A DNA stretch of 64,000 bases from Liolophura sinensis (GCF_032854445.1 NC_088304.1:22827704-22891703); one strand, 5' to 3'; positions 26,901-38,000 are shown, counted from the stretch's first letter. Notes: a model not told the origin generated them from the letters alone. Numbers and translations are program-made.

Positions 26901-29900
26901 TCAATACCTGGGACCGATTCCACAGAGCCAGTCAAGTATTAAAATACGAGCATATAACTTATTTTTTTTTCGGCTTCAGAAATTAAAATTTTGTTCACTT
27001 CATCAGTATAAGCTAAAGACAAAAGTGCTCAAATTTCTACTTCCAGAACAAAAAAAAAGCATTGTAAAGAAGTTTTAAATGTTGACTTAAGTCAGAAATG
27101 GCTTTGTGGCTACTGGTACGTTAAACATTAGGTCCAACATATACATGTAAAAGAACAAAAAAGCTTATCAGCTTTCTTCTGACAGTTTACCTTAAATGGC
27201 TTTAAATTTTAGTTTTCGTTATGCCCCAGCAGTAAGTTCAAAAATTAAGTAGCCTGCAGTTGTGACATCAACGTTGATAGCTGTCAAAACAGTAATGTTA
27301 AAATTGGGGAGGGGCTTGGTTTTGTCCAGGTTGCAGGTGCTTCATCACCAGTTTGTTCATCAAAAATGTCATTTCTGAATATTTCCGAACAATGATGACA
27401 GAAAATATGCTTAAAATAGACGGGCTATTAAAAAACATAAAATATGCCTCGAAAATGACATGTCTTTCTTCATGTTCTATAAAACCGTACTCTTCATTTC
27501 ATGGCGCGTTTTCATGTAACCTTTAAATTGGTAGACCCATCACACATACATGTACACTCGCTTGACTTCATACAGCGGACAGTAAGCAGTAACACAACAC
27601 AACGAAATATTCTTCAGTATGGCGTTAAACCCCAATCAAATGCATATGTAAATGACGTGGGGAATTAAGTTTGTCAGTAACTTGCTGATGGTCAGTGCAG
27701 ATTTCCTTCCCTCACAACCCTGACCGCCATCAAGGCCGATGGTCAATGCTTTATACGTCAGGCACACAGGTTTCCTTCCCTCACAATCCTGACCACCATC
27801 ATGGCCGATGTTCAATGCTTTATAAGTCAGGCACACAGGTTTCCTTCCCTCACAATCCTGACCGCCGTCATGGCCGATGGTCAATGCTTTATACGTCAGG
27901 CACACAGGTTTCCTTCCCTCACAATCCTGACCACCATCAAGGCCGACAGTCAATGCTTTATACGTCAGGCACACAGGTTTCCTTCCCTCACAATCCTGAC
28001 CACCATCATGGCCGATGTTCAATGCTTTATATGTCAGGCACACAGGTTTCCTTCCCTCACAATCCTGACCGCCATCAAGGCCGATGGTCAATGCTTTATA
28101 TGTCAGGCACACAGGTTTCCTTCCCTCACAATCCTGACTGCCGTCATGGCCGATGGTCAATGCTTTATATGTCAGGCACACAGGTTTCCTTCCCTCACAA
28201 TCCTGACCGCCATCATGGCCGATGTTCAATGCTTTATATGCCAGGCACACAGGTTTCCTTCCCTCACAATCCTGACTGCCGTCATGGCCGATGGTCAATG
28301 CTTTATACGTCAGGCACACAGGTTTCCTTCCCTCACAATCCTGACCGCCATCATGGCCGATGTTCAATGCTTTATAAGTCAGGCACACAGGTTTCCTTCC
28401 CTCACAATCCTGACCGCCATCATGGCCGATGTTCAATGCTTTATACATCAGGCACACAGGTTTCCTTCCCTCACAGTCCTGACTGCCATTATGGCCGATG
28501 GTCAATGCTTTATATGTCAGGCACACAGGTTTCCTTCCCTCACAATCCTGACCGCCATCATGGCCGATGTTCAATGCTTTATACATCAGGCACACAGGTT
28601 TCCTTCCCTCACAATCCTGACTGCCGTCATGGCCGATGGTCAATGCTTTATAAGTCAGGCACACAGGTTTCCTTCCCTCACAATCCTGACCGCCATCATG
28701 GCCGATGTTCAATGCTTTATACATCAGGCACACAGGTTTCCTTCCCTCACAATCCTGACTGCCGTCATGGCCAATGGTCAATGCTTTATATGTTAGGCAC
28801 ACAGGTTTCCTTCCCTCACAATCCTGACCACCATCATGGCCGATGGTCAATGCTTTATACGTCAGGCACACAGGTTTCCTTCCCTCACAATCCTGACTGC
28901 CATCATGGCCGATGGTCAATGCTTTATACGTCAGGCACACAGGTTTCCTTCCCTCACAATCCTGACTGCCATCATGGCCGATGGTCAATGCTTTATACGT
29001 CAGGCACACAGGTTTCCTTCCCTCACAATCCTGACCGCCATCATGGCCGATGGTCAATGCTTTATACATCAGGCACACAGGTTTCCTTCCCTCACAATCC
29101 TGACTGCCGTCATGGCCGATGGTCAATGCTTTATATGTCAGGCACACAGGTTTCCTTCCCTCACAATCCTGACCGCGATCAAGGCCGATGGTCAATGCTT
29201 TATACATCAGGCACACAGGTTTCCTTCCCTCACAATCCTGACTGCCGTCACGGCCGATGGTCAATGCTTTATATGTCAGGCACATAGGTTTCCTTCCCTC
29301 ACAATCCTGACCGCCATCATGGCCGATGGTCAATGCTTTATATGTCAGGCACACAGGTTTCTTTCCCTCACAATCCTGACCGCCATCATGGCCGATGGTC
29401 AATGCTTTATACGTCAGGCACACAGGTTTCCTTCCCTCACAATCCTGACCGCCATCATGGCCGATGGTCAATGCTTTATACGTCAGGCACACAGGTTTCC
29501 TTCCCTCACAATCCTGACCGCCATCATGGCCGATGGTCAATGCTTTATACGTCCGGCACACAGGTTTCCTTCCCTCACAATCCTGACTGCCATCATGTAA
29601 GTGAAAAATTCTTGAGAATGAATGAATGAATGAATAATCAAATAAATAATTAAACAAATGTGCATGAAGCAAATTATCACAAAGCATACATGTGTTCAGC
29701 TTTTAATTGGGTGGGTGAAAGTGTACTTAATTGATTTATTTATTTATTTGATTGGTGTTTTACGCCGTACCCAAGAATATTTCACTTATATGAGGGCGGC
29801 CAGCATTATGGTGGGTGGGTACCGGGCAGAACCCGGGGGGAAACCCACGACCATCCGCAGGTTGCTGACAAACCTTCCCACGTACGGCCGGAGAGGAAGC

Positions 29901-32245
29901 CAGCATGAGCTGGACTTGAACTCACAGCGACCGCATTGGTGAGAGACTGCTCGGTCATTACAATGTGCTAGCGCGCGAACCAACTGAGCCACGGAGGCCC
30001 CCAACTTAATTGATAGCCAATAACATACAAGCAGAATGTTATAACATTTGACCGGGGTGGTGTACCTTAAATGACCTGAAATGCGCTTATTGAGGAAAAT
30101 AATCACCACAAAATGTTATTTTTGGTGCTCCCAAACTTACAATTTTCGAGTAGAGTATCATCGCATGTTCCAGGCAAACCGCAAAACACCTTTGTGAAAT
30201 CAATAGAGCTCTCATAAAGAGGAAAAACGGGCAAACGGTTATGGACGAAATTTATGGTCATTTAGGGTATATACTGTTTATAACAGATGTTTCAGATTGA
30301 TTGAGTTTTGAAGTTTAACCTTTATTTTATGCTTTGTCCCCCTTATGTATGTAAATGAATTGATACCTGGATAGCAGGACGGCAAATAGGTGTGTGACAT
30401 TTTTAAAAACACCCCTTTAGAGAAAGTGGCATATGTAAAATTTGTGCAGTTATGTATGACATGGACATTTCACTTCTTTCCAAGGGGTGTTCAAAAATGT
30501 CCGGCATCTGTTCTCAGGCTTGCCATTATGGATGTTGTAAACGTTGGATAGCTGCTATCTGTCATCACTAAATAAAATGTTACGTGCCTGAATGCTGATG
30601 AGACATGGGCTGTAGTGACGATATATTCGTTGGCTTTTCCAGATCTTGTGCTGTTTTGGGATTACCATAGTAACACACCTGTACGTGGGATACGCTGTCG
30701 TCGCACTCATTGTGGAGCTGAACAGCATCTTCCTTCACCTACGACAGTTGTTCCAGATATTGGAGATATCACGGGGCTCTGCTCTGTACAGGCTTAACAG
30801 CCTTATTAACTTAGGTAGGCATATTGGTGAGCGTATACAAAAACCGACCCCGATAGCACAGTTGGTAAAGCGTCGGCTTTGGGAGCGGTAGATCCAGGGT
30901 AATCCTGGGTCAAGTCACACCAAAGACCTTAAAAGAGGAAGTTGTAACTTCCTCGTTTGGCGTTCAGCATGAAGGTGATAGTGCAACTATACTGGTTGAC
31001 CCGTTTCAGTATAATGGCTCGGGCAGGGCAGCTTACTTGCCTTCGGTAAGGTGTCCCAGTGAAGCAGCACCAGATAAAAGAGAGGTGGAAATCCTTCCTG
31101 CAACAAGGAGGCACATTTCATGCACTCTAAGGATTCTTTCGTCGTCATGACTGAAAAATTGTTAAGTACCACGTTAAACCGCAAGCACTCACTCACTCAC
31201 AAAACCCTTGTGCGATCAATTGCGATCTACTTGTGCATCTACGGAAATTCAGACTACTTTTGATTGGTTGGGCTTTGTCATACGAGCTACACATAAAGAG
31301 CCTTGCAAAGAGCCTTGAGTCCTCTGTGGCCGAAGTGGTTAGCACGCCAGTGTGGTGCAATGACCCACGAGCCCCACCAATGGGGTCGCTGTGACTTCAA
31401 CACTGTTCAAGTCCAGCTCATGCTGGCTTCCTCTCCAGCCGTATGTAGGAAAGTCTGGCATCAACCTGTAGATAGCTGTGTGTTTCCACCAGGCTTTGGC
31501 AGGTTTCTTCCCACAATAATGCTGGCTGCTGTCATATAAGTGAAATATTCTTGAGTATGGCATGAAACCCCAATCAAATAAATAAATAAATAAATGCATC
31601 TTCATGAAGGATCTTCATTAATGGTATGTACATTTTTGTCAAAAAGTGCATTTGATTTCCAACAATTATGCGACAATTCATTACAATAACAATGAAGTCA
31701 GTGCATCACCACGTACATTTTAAAGGTTTCACAAGCATTCGACCCTCATGCTGGGATTTTTATCAGGTGACTTGAACCACTTTATTACATATATTCAAAT
31801 AAAGTTGTAGGTCAGACATGACACCTTACCCAGTCACATTATACTGACAACAAGCCAGGCAGTCCTGTTTCCTTGATTTAACCTCTCTGTAACCAGGACC
31901 AGTTTTGAAGTATTTGGTATGACTTGATCTACGGGTTCAGGTATTGTGAATTTGTGCTGGTTATATTGTAAAGCTGAACCCTGATTTACTTGCTAAGCAG
32001 AATATTGTTAAATTTTTGGGTTTTTTTTTTTGGTCTTTTCAGCCACATATATTTGTTTCCGCATCGTGACCCTGTGCTGGATGACGCGCTGGCTCGTCAT
32101 CAACCGTGATGGCATTCCTCTACTGTTCTACTCCTTCGGCAGTGTCGGCATGGCAATAGTCATACTGATGAACATCGTACTCTTCTATCGCCTTATCCAC
32201 AGTGATTTTTTAAGGAAGCGTGACTCTGCCACAAAAGTCGAATGA
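17998..32245 (+). CDS. TLCD2: TLC domain-containing membrane protein, TLCD1/TLCD2 type
   Basis: This is a multi-pass TLC-domain protein of the TLCD1/TLCD2 (worm FLD-1) group, which limits polyunsaturated phospholipid content and so membrane fluidity. Exons are 17998-18200, 21642-21724, 25372-25454, 30643-30814 and 32043-32245 (TGA). All junctions are GT/AG and phases agree, giving 247 residues, the usual family length. Recognisable segments are HSILTGVGSVL (exon 1), MAEDLISIHTP and SVGYFLYDTLDM across exons 2-3, the paired His of ELIGHHCV (residues 120-121), and VELNSIFLHLR (Glu about 148). The last exon encodes two hydrophobic helices and a charged tail ending RKRDSATKVE. An in-frame ATG at 18022 aligns better with vertebrate N-termini, but the ATG at 17998 has the stronger context (A at -3, G at +4). 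Whether it is orthologous to TLCD1, TLCD2 or both is unresolved. Its introns hold large tandem arrays and SINEs. Confidence 0.9.
19545..19770 (+). pseudogene. PIF/Harbinger-like transposase N-terminal fragment, frameshifted
   Basis: One frame reads RSIWVRNWFRR (about 19600-19640). A one-base shift then gives YGLYNTLMKELKKED and MRFLSFARVDCAMFQEI. The order R.WVR.W..R / G.Y..L..EL...D / F..F.R.....F is typical of the N-terminal part of PIF/Harbinger (HARBI1-like) transposases of aquatic invertebrates. No DDE catalytic part is present. It lies in TLCD intron 1 on the gene's strand. The match is from memory of family patterns. Confidence 0.55.
20282..20360 (+). mobile_element. SINE family B fragment
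   Basis: A short piece with 'GCAACCTGCAAATGGTCGTG' and 'CCCGGGCTTTGCCTGGTTTA', then decay. It lies in TLCD intron 1. Confidence 0.55.
20590..20990. repeat. Dispersed repeat family R1, copy interrupted by a SINE
   Basis: Shares 'GGTGCTGAAACTTACATTTT', 'CACCTTTCCAAAATCATTAG' and 'AACTCTCATTGTCAGGAAAA' with copies at 30110-30270, 41985-42125 and 48070-48210. The SINE at 20624-20776 lies inside it. Confidence 0.7.
20624..20776 (-). mobile_element. SINE family B insertion with 13-bp target-site duplication
   Basis: A 5'-truncated copy from the TTTATT tail to 'CTTCCCACATACG'. It is flanked on both sides by ACATTTTTCTAGT (20611-20623 and 20777-20789). It interrupts another interspersed repeat (family R1). 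Confidence 0.9.
21050..21535. repeat. Degenerate ~174-bp tandem triplication
   Basis: Three diverged units centred on 'GGCTATAGCTCCAACAGTTT' and TTTGGTGGATACATA, at about 21113, 21287 and 21460. It begins with 'TACGCCCCCGCCATTAGACG'. It lies in TLCD intron 1. Confidence 0.75.
21838..22032 (+). mobile_element. SINE family B, forward copy
   Basis: Starts with the B-box-like 'GTGAGTTCAAGTC', then 'CATACGTGGGAAGGCCTGGC', 'CTGCGGATGGTCG' and an AATAAATAAA tail. It lies in TLCD intron 2. Confidence 0.8.
22513..23499. repeat. 45-bp minisatellite array
   Basis: About 20 units around 'CATGGCAGCCATACAGCCAT' followed by GTTGTGATGAGAACATTTTA. Some units are extended by an extra ACCATTTTAG. It lies in TLCD intron 2. 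The reverse strand is open over part of it only because 45 is a multiple of three. Confidence 0.92.
24915..25172 (+). mobile_element. SINE family B, forward copy
   Basis: Partial head 'CTCGCCAATGGGCTCACTGT', then 'CAGCAACCTGCGGATGGTCA', 'CCTCCCACCATAAGGATGG' and an AATAAATAAA tail. A short extra stretch (about 25090-25115) interrupts the 3' core. It lies in TLCD intron 2. Confidence 0.8.
26907..27120. mobile_element. Possible MITE with weak inverted ends
   Basis: Left 'GGACCGATTCCACAGAGCCA' then GTCAAGTATTA. Right reversed is AGTAGCCACAAAGCCATTTC then TGACTTAAGTC. The match is partial. It lies in TLCD intron 3. Confidence 0.4.
27690..29600. repeat. 69-bp satellite array that grew inside a SINE
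   Basis: About 27 units of 69 bp with few differences. Each holds 'GGTTTCCTTCCCTCACAAT', CCTGACCGCCATCATGGCC and GATGGTCAATGCTTTATA. Left flank 'CAGTAACTTGCTGATGGTCA' and right flank 'CATCATGTAAGTGAAAAATT' match consecutive parts of SINE family B in minus-to-tail order. The unit itself resembles the SINE stretch 'GGTTTCCTCCCACCATAATG' plus CTGGCCGCCGTCATA. It is open for 683 codons on the minus strand and up to 530 on the plus strand. It lies in TLCD intron 3. Confidence 0.93.
29727..30002 (-). mobile_element. SINE family B, full length
   Basis: Complete copy from the TTTATTTATT tail through the core to the tRNA-like head, which ends 'AACTGAGCCACGGAGGCCCC'. Read from its own 5' end it has A-box 'GGCTCAGTTGGTTCGCGCG' and B-box-like 'GTGAGTTCAAGTCC'. 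It lies about 90 bp beyond the 69-bp array in TLCD intron 3. Confidence 0.9.
30110..30270. repeat. Dispersed repeat family R1
   Basis: Contains 'CCAAACTTACAATTTTCGAG', 'ACACCTTTGTGAAATCAATA' and 'GGTCATTTAGGGTATATACT', as in the 41985 copy. TLCD intron 3. Confidence 0.7.
30842..31200 (+). mobile_element. tRNA-derived SINE, family A, near full length
   Basis: Best copy in the window. It has the tRNA-like head (AGCACAGTTGGTAAAGCGTC), the body with 'TGGTTGACCCGTTTCAGTAT' and 'GGAGGCACATTTCATGC', a core-like stretch 'CGTCGTCATGACTGAAAAAT', and an ACTC repeat tail. It lies 28 bp after the donor of TLCD exon 4. Confidence 0.85.
31320..31595 (+). mobile_element. SINE family B, full length
   Basis: tRNA-like head 'CCTCTGTGGCCGAAGTGGTT', then 'GTCCAGCTCATGCTGGCTTC', the core 'AATGCTGGCTGCTGTCATAT' and an AATAAATAAA tail. 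It sits about 120 bp after the family A SINE in TLCD intron 4. Confidence 0.85.
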
Positions 32246-32336
32246 TAATCAAGGCATCCATGGTAACAAACAATCATACTGGTTGAGAATGGCAGCCATG
32301 ATGCCTGGATTATCTCCCCTCTTGACCATTGGGAAC

Positions 32337-32342
32337 AATAAA
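32337..32342 (+). promoter_or_regulatory. Candidate polyadenylation signal of the TLCD gene
   Basis: AATAAA lies 92 bp after the TGA of the last TLCD exon, on the sense strand and at a plausible 3' UTR distance. Transcript ends cannot be seen from DNA. Confidence 0.5.
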
Positions 32343-32823
32343 AAATATCTTAATTATGTCCATATTATTTATGGCTGACTGAATGGTGTAGAGTTTATTT
32401 TCAACTATTTTCATATTTGTCTAATATATTTTTTCTTCGTATTCACACTTCAGAGCAGCATGCAGCAGAAAATTCATAAGAAATCTGCAATGTAATATTA
32501 TGTTAAAACTTTCAAAGAGCTTTGACATCAGGTTTTCTTTTATAATTTTTTGATAAAGTTTCTTATCCAAATGATCAAAAAATGAATAATAAAAACGGAA
32601 ATACCTCTATCCTGATGTGTGCTTTGTGAAGAATTAACGCAGGAAAATTGTGCCAATAACTCCGCTCATTATGGGTTCTTGCCAACTGTTTTTCTCAGGT
32701 ACATGTCTTGCGTCCTCCCAGATCCTTTGTCAATCAACATGGCTTCCCGTCTGTTTCTAAAAAACGGTATACTTTGATACTTTGGGAATTTTTTCAATCA
32801 CTTTTTTAGATTCCTGTTGTAAC

Positions 32824-33000
32824 TGCATGATGTACTTCTGTTGACATGTAATTACATGTGTGTTGACATGTTCTTATATTGACATGATGTACTTTTGTCA
32901 ACATGATGTACTTCTGTCAACATGATGTACTTCTGTTGACATGTACTTACATGTGTGTTGACATGTACTTATGTTGACATGATGTACTTATATTGACAAG
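32824..33000. repeat. Short-period repeat of ACATGATGTACTTCTGT
   Basis: About eight imperfect units of 18-24 bp (GACATGATGTACTT..., TCAACATGATGTACTTCTG). Low complexity, 0.6-0.75 kb after the TLCD stop. Confidence 0.8.
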
Positions 33001-33175
33001 TTCTTCTAAGGTTTTCAGTGTAAATTTTCACGAATGTAACATGTTCATTTCTGCATAAATCCACATTTTTCAGCGTTCTCCACAATCCTAGAATATTCAA
33101 AACAGTTGAACTATATGTGATAGCCAGCCAGTCATATGAGATTTTAATATACATGTAACTATGAAATGTGGCTAA

Positions 33176-33304
33176 TTAAAAGACATCTGAGATGCTTTGA
33201 TCCTGTATTCAGTGTACGGGGATTACTTTTTCCCACAGTATTAAAAGACATCTGAGATGCTTTGATCCTGTATTCAGTGTACGGGGATTACTTTTTCCCA
33301 CAGT
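33176..33304. repeat. Exact tandem duplication of ~64 bp
   Basis: TTAAAAGACATCTGAGATGC through TTTTTCCCACAGT occurs at 33176 and again at 33241 without a visible difference. The copies are in direct orientation 65 bp apart, downstream of TLCD. Confidence 0.95.
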
Positions 33305-33832
33305 TGTGATTATTACTGGGTGTGTATATTTGTTTGTATTTCTATGTAAATACACTATATTAAGAAGTTGTTATACTGTAGCAGGGTTATGCATTCTCTG
33401 GTAAATAGAGTACAGTACAGGTAATTCTACTCCTGAGTCTTCAGAGTTTAGAAGGAAAGAGTATAGCCATATTTACATGCCTTTATTTACATGACAATCT
33501 TGGGTGTCAAAATGTTTGATATTTTGAGCTCTTCAGAATGATCACCTTGACAAAAATTAAGGTCATCCAAAATAATTGAAGGTGTGAAATGTGTTAAATT
33601 CTATGAATATCCTCATAAAACAAGAAGGAAGTGGATAAAATGCAGGAAACTGTCATATGTGTCTGAAATAGTATGAATATTTACATGATAAAATTTTATC
33701 TTGGTGATGCCACTGGGCTCAATTTAATTTTTTATTTCGGGATTTAAAAATGAGTGAATGACCAAACATTTTGACCCCTGCCTATACCACACATTTATCT
33801 CTGACAAATCATTTGTCACCCTTAGAAAATAA

Positions 33833-33833
<1 letters not shown>

Positions 33834-33904
<71 letters not shown>

Positions 33905-33905
33905 G
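33834..33905. repeat. TA dinucleotide microsatellite
   Basis: About 70 bp of almost uninterrupted AT/TA, followed by similar imperfect TA sequence to about 33930. Confidence 0.95.
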
Positions 33906-34004
33906 TAGGCATACATATATATACATCGCATATTAATGCATACCAGTTAATATACCAGTATATACCAGTATAATTGTGTATTACAGTTGTGTTCAGTATG
34001 GTAT

Positions 34005-34120
34005 TGTGTGGTACTGTACCATTCACGATTTACTGTGTGGTACTGTACCATTCACGATTTACTGTGTGGTACTGTACCATTCACGATTTACTGTGTGGTA
34101 CTGTACCATTCACGATTTAG
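34005..34120. repeat. 29-bp tandem repeat, four identical units
   Basis: Each unit is TGTGTGGTACTGTACCATTC plus ACGATTTAC. GGTACTGTACC within it is a short palindrome. Confidence 0.92.
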
Positions 34121-34186
34121 CACTGTCAGCATTATATAGATGATAAGCATTACATTTATAGGTTCCTTGAAAATATCAGGGCAAAA

Positions 34187-34325
34187 CAGACCTGCTCCGG
34201 TTGTATATGGGAAGGTCTGTCAGCAACCTGTGAATGGTCTTGGGTTTCATCGGGCACGGTGCCCGGTTTCCCCTCACCATAATGCTAGCCGTGGTCGTAT
34301 AAGGGAAATATTGTTCAGATAGTAC
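34187..34325 (+). mobile_element. SINE family B, 5' truncated
   Basis: Contains 'GGGAAGGTCTGTCAGCAACC', 'GCCCGGTTTCCCCTCACCAT' and a decayed end, 1.9 kb after the TLCD stop. Confidence 0.75.
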
Positions 34326-35504
34326 ATAACAGAGCTGGCTAAGTTAATAATCTATATGCGTCCATGTACATGTAATTCTGAAAGCTTCTCAAACTTGTGA
34401 AATGTGCAGTCCATGAGCCGTTCTGACTTCATTTACTCCTGTCGCGACTGGAGAGTAGTGCTAAAGCAAGCTGTAAGGCAGTTGTTATATAAAATGACAT
34501 CCAGTAATTATAAGTAATTATAGACTTATGTTCATGTTTTATGTTCATGTCTATGACCCAAGATTTAACATGAATCTAACCATTTCACCTCAGTTTGTGA
34601 CATGCGCTATGTGTACATCTATTGGTTGATTGACTTTCAGCATGTCCTCTACTGTACACTGTAGCTGAGATTAAGGCTGACAGAGTAGCTATAGAAACAC
34701 TAGATATAGTGAAGCCATGCCAATTGTATTTTGTGCTTTTATATTTTTACCCTAGTGTTGAATTGATTTGATTTGATTGTTTAGTTATGATTTTAAGATG
34801 TCCTTAGCATCGCGATGGAATTCTTGACATTCTCTCACAGAAATTTAAAGATAGACGATTTCTTAACTGTTGACTGTTTTGTTAAGACCCAAAATGATGT
34901 TTTACTTCATGTGCTGGTGGTAAATATGAAAGAATGTCTGTCAGTATTGAGGTGTTGGTCACAGCTCTTCACATCTTCACATCCTCTATTTTATGCATAA
35001 AATGTAGATGCAGTATGTTGTTGATAAAGTGTTCCAGTTTTTTTTTTGGGGGGGGGGGGGGCGTGTATATGTGTATATTTGATTACATTGAAATGTTATG
35101 ATATATCTGTCTGTAAATATGATAACATTTTGCTCAGGTTATATAGGTGTACATCTGTCTGTTTCTGTTTTAAAAATCTTCTACCCTGTCTATCCATTGT
35201 GTAACAGAAATTACACACGTATTAAGGGTTGACTTTTTGATGTTGTGTGATCTGTTTTACCTATACTCTCCATTACAAAGGGAGATAATTTATCACATAC
35301 ACCACACATAAATTGATTAAAAGTACTCGTTGTGTATTTGTATTAGATGGTTCGACAAGGTGACATAAAGATAAGCCAGGACTGCAGTTTGTCCTCAATA
35401 GTTGTCTCCCTTGATGCAGTCATCACTTACTGGTTACAGCCCTGTCATGCAATCCACATAGATATTACAGAGCATGATGTTCTCCTCATTGATATAACAG
35501 GTTT

Positions 35505-35850
35505 TCAGGGCCTGGTTTCATGAACCTCACTTAGCAAAGTTTGCCCTTAACTACCATGTTACATGACCTAGCTAAGTCATGAAGCTCACTTAGCTAGGTA
35601 AGCCCTTAACTACTATGACAACGTATGTTGTAGAGAGCACTTAAATAAGGGTTACTTAACACTAAGTAAGCTTCGTGAAACGGGCCCCATGACAATGTAT
35701 GTTGTAGAGAGCACTTAGCTAAGGGTGACTTAACACTAAGTAAGCTTCATGAAATGGGCTCCATGACAACGTATGTTGTAGAGATATAATGTGCGCTTAG
35801 CGAAGGGCAAGTTAGCACAAAGTATGCTTCATTAAACTGGCCCCCTGATA
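35505..35850. mobile_element. MITE-like element with internal triplication
   Basis: Starts 'GGGCCTGGTTTCATGAACCT' and has repeated inverse ends 'AAGCTTCGTGAAACGGGCCC' (about 35670), GCTTCATGAAATGGGCTCC (about 35745) and GCTTCATTAAACTGGCCCC (about 35825). Blocks 'ACTATGACAACGTATGTTGT' and AGAGAGCACTTA repeat between them. A related element lies at 39766. Confidence 0.75.
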
Positions 35851-36302
35851 TTATACACTGCAAGCAAACTATTATGACTTGTCAAGTCTGCAGCGCCTGC
35901 ATCTGTTTCACCTAGCTGACCAGGATTTAAATGAAATATAGATAACTACTCCTTCAAGCAACCATGATGTAAATGACATATCCGCTGGTGGAAAAGGTAA
36001 AGATAAATGCCCCAAAAATTTAAATGGACATGCTCATCGGCAACTACACAGTGTAATGCACACTGTGCTGAGAAATACCTACATTGCACATCAAAGCATA
36101 TTTGGCAGCTTATTATTATTATTATTATTATTATAACTGATTTAATTAAATATACCTTGTTTTACAAATGAACCGTCTGATTTATTGTTATACTCAGCCA
36201 CTGTACACCTGAATGTCATGTGCCCTGTGCATTTACATTATCACCTGTTAACATGGGCAAGCAACCAATCAGATGTGAATATATGTCTTAAACAAAATGT
36301 TC

Positions 36303-36546
36303 AGGGCCCAATTGTTAGAAAATGTATTAGCTAATACTGGTATTAAGTCATATTTTATAGTGAAAATTTTAATCAAACTCAGCAGCCAATGGAGTCCTCC
36401 AAAATGAAAGTATAATAGCAGAGGTTTAGGCTCATATTTAATATTCTGGTGCACAATTTATTTTTAAGGCTAAGTACAAAATTGAAGACTTGGTTAAAGT
36501 TAATTCTGGCTTTAAGTCTTAAATCAGTTTTGAACAACTGGACCAA
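36303..36546. mobile_element. MITE-like element with inverted ends
   Basis: Left end 'AGGGCCCAATTGTTAGAAAA'. Right end 'AGTTTTGAACAACTGGACCA', whose inverse (GGTCCAGTTGTTCAAAA) matches. About 240 bp, with AGTCTTAA-type interior motifs shared with 38107-38342. Confidence 0.7.
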
Positions 36547-37129
36547 GGTCATTAAATTAAACTTCTTTTGCAGTTACCATAATTATTGCCTGGGAATTTT
36601 GCCACCTGTGATTTTTTAGCCTCATTGAATTATTGCTACCTGTATTGTTATGCTATTCATGCACACATATTGTGGGGGCATTAGTCTAGCTTTTAATTAT
36701 TAAAGCTACAGGTACATTATGAAAATGAAATGTTTTTCTACAAAAATAGTCCAATATTAAAAAACTTAGGGCAGACATTCCATGATCTAGTTTTGCTTCC
36801 AGAAACAAAAAATGCAAAACCTTAAATTGCAATCAGATACCAGTTATATTTTTGTCTTTTTAACATATTAAAGGTGAGTCAACACTAAAAAATCAAAAAA
36901 CTGGATTAAAATAAAAATTGGAAATATAACCTTTTTATTTAATCTGAACTAGAAGCTTTTATGATTTTCCTGACTTTTTCAAGGCTCTAAAATGAATGAA
37001 GTAAACATGCATTCAGCAGAACATATTTCTAGGGTAGTCCCTTTTCCTATAAATCAGATGATTTGTCAGTTTTATTTCCATACCCTCCTGAGTTCCACCA
37101 TTGGAAAAAGATTCATTCAGCCCATAAAA

Positions 37130-37385
37130 CAAAAATATAAATAGGTGTGGCCGTATTGCCTATTTCTTCTGAATTTTGGGACGCCTGGTTTGCTCATTTT
37201 AGCCGATATATATGTAATTCTAGCATGAATATTAAGTTTCTTTTTTCTCACATGGTGAGACCATCTAATGAACAGCATGCTCATATCCTTACTTTTCCAA
37301 AAGGCTAGTAAAGAAATGTAATATTCTACTTTCAACACTGCTAATATCTGTCCCAAATTTGAGAAGAATTAGGGTAAGCAGTAAA
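37130..37385. repeat. Dispersed ~200-bp repeat family R2
   Basis: Contains 'CATGGTGAGACCATCTAATG' and 'TATCTGTCCCAAATTTGAGA', with two more copies at 37770-38000 and 55985-56165. No coding capacity. Confidence 0.75.
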
Positions 37386-37769
37386 GATTAAGGATTGAGA
37401 GTGAGTAAGCTTGAATAGCTAAGGTTAAGGTGCATGTACTCTGAATAATTAGAGATCTGTTGTACTAGCTTACTTGTGGACTTGAATCTTTGAGCTTCTG
37501 TACAAAAAATGACTTGTCTGCGAACAACTGTAGTGGAGGCTGAGTGGCGAATAATTAATGCATACATGCACATGAGATCTATCTTTACCGCTCTCGAAAT
37601 TGCTTCAGACCTCGTAGTGTTGTCCTCCCAAATCGTGCGACACCTGTACTTCATTGTAACAGTTCATTTTCATATTGAAATATTTTGCCTACGTCTTGTT
37701 ATGTTCGTCTTGTGTAGTGCCAATTGTTCAACGATATCTAACAGTTGTAATAACCCTAATTCTTCTAAT

Positions 37770-38000
37770 TTTTGGGGACATCTGATCTGCTCTTTTTAAC
37801 CAATACTGGTATACACATATTTGTCGTAGGAATATTTAGTTTCTTTTTGTTTTGTTTTTTAGATGGTTAGTCCATCTAATGAAGAACATATTTATATCTT
37901 AGTCCCAGAAATTTTCCCTAAAACTAGTAAATGTAATTCTTTGCTTTCAGCACTACCACTATCTGTCCCAAAAATTAGAAGAATTAGGGTAAGTTAATAT
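37770..38000. repeat. Dispersed ~200-bp repeat family R2
   Basis: Contains 'ATGGTTAGTCCATCTAATGA' and 'CTATCTGTCCCAAAAATTAG'. Same orientation as the copy 0.6 kb upstream. Confidence 0.75.

Noticed and set aside
27636..29687. 683-codon minus-strand frame and 530-codon plus-strand frame taken as repeat-protein genes
   Set aside because: They are the translation of a 69-bp tandem array open in several frames on both strands, with SINE flanks and no gene signals.
29930..30002. tRNA-like sequence considered as a real tRNA gene
   Set aside because: It is the head of a SINE. The acceptor stem and anticodon arm do not pair properly, and the copy continues into the SINE body. The family A heads fail in the same way.
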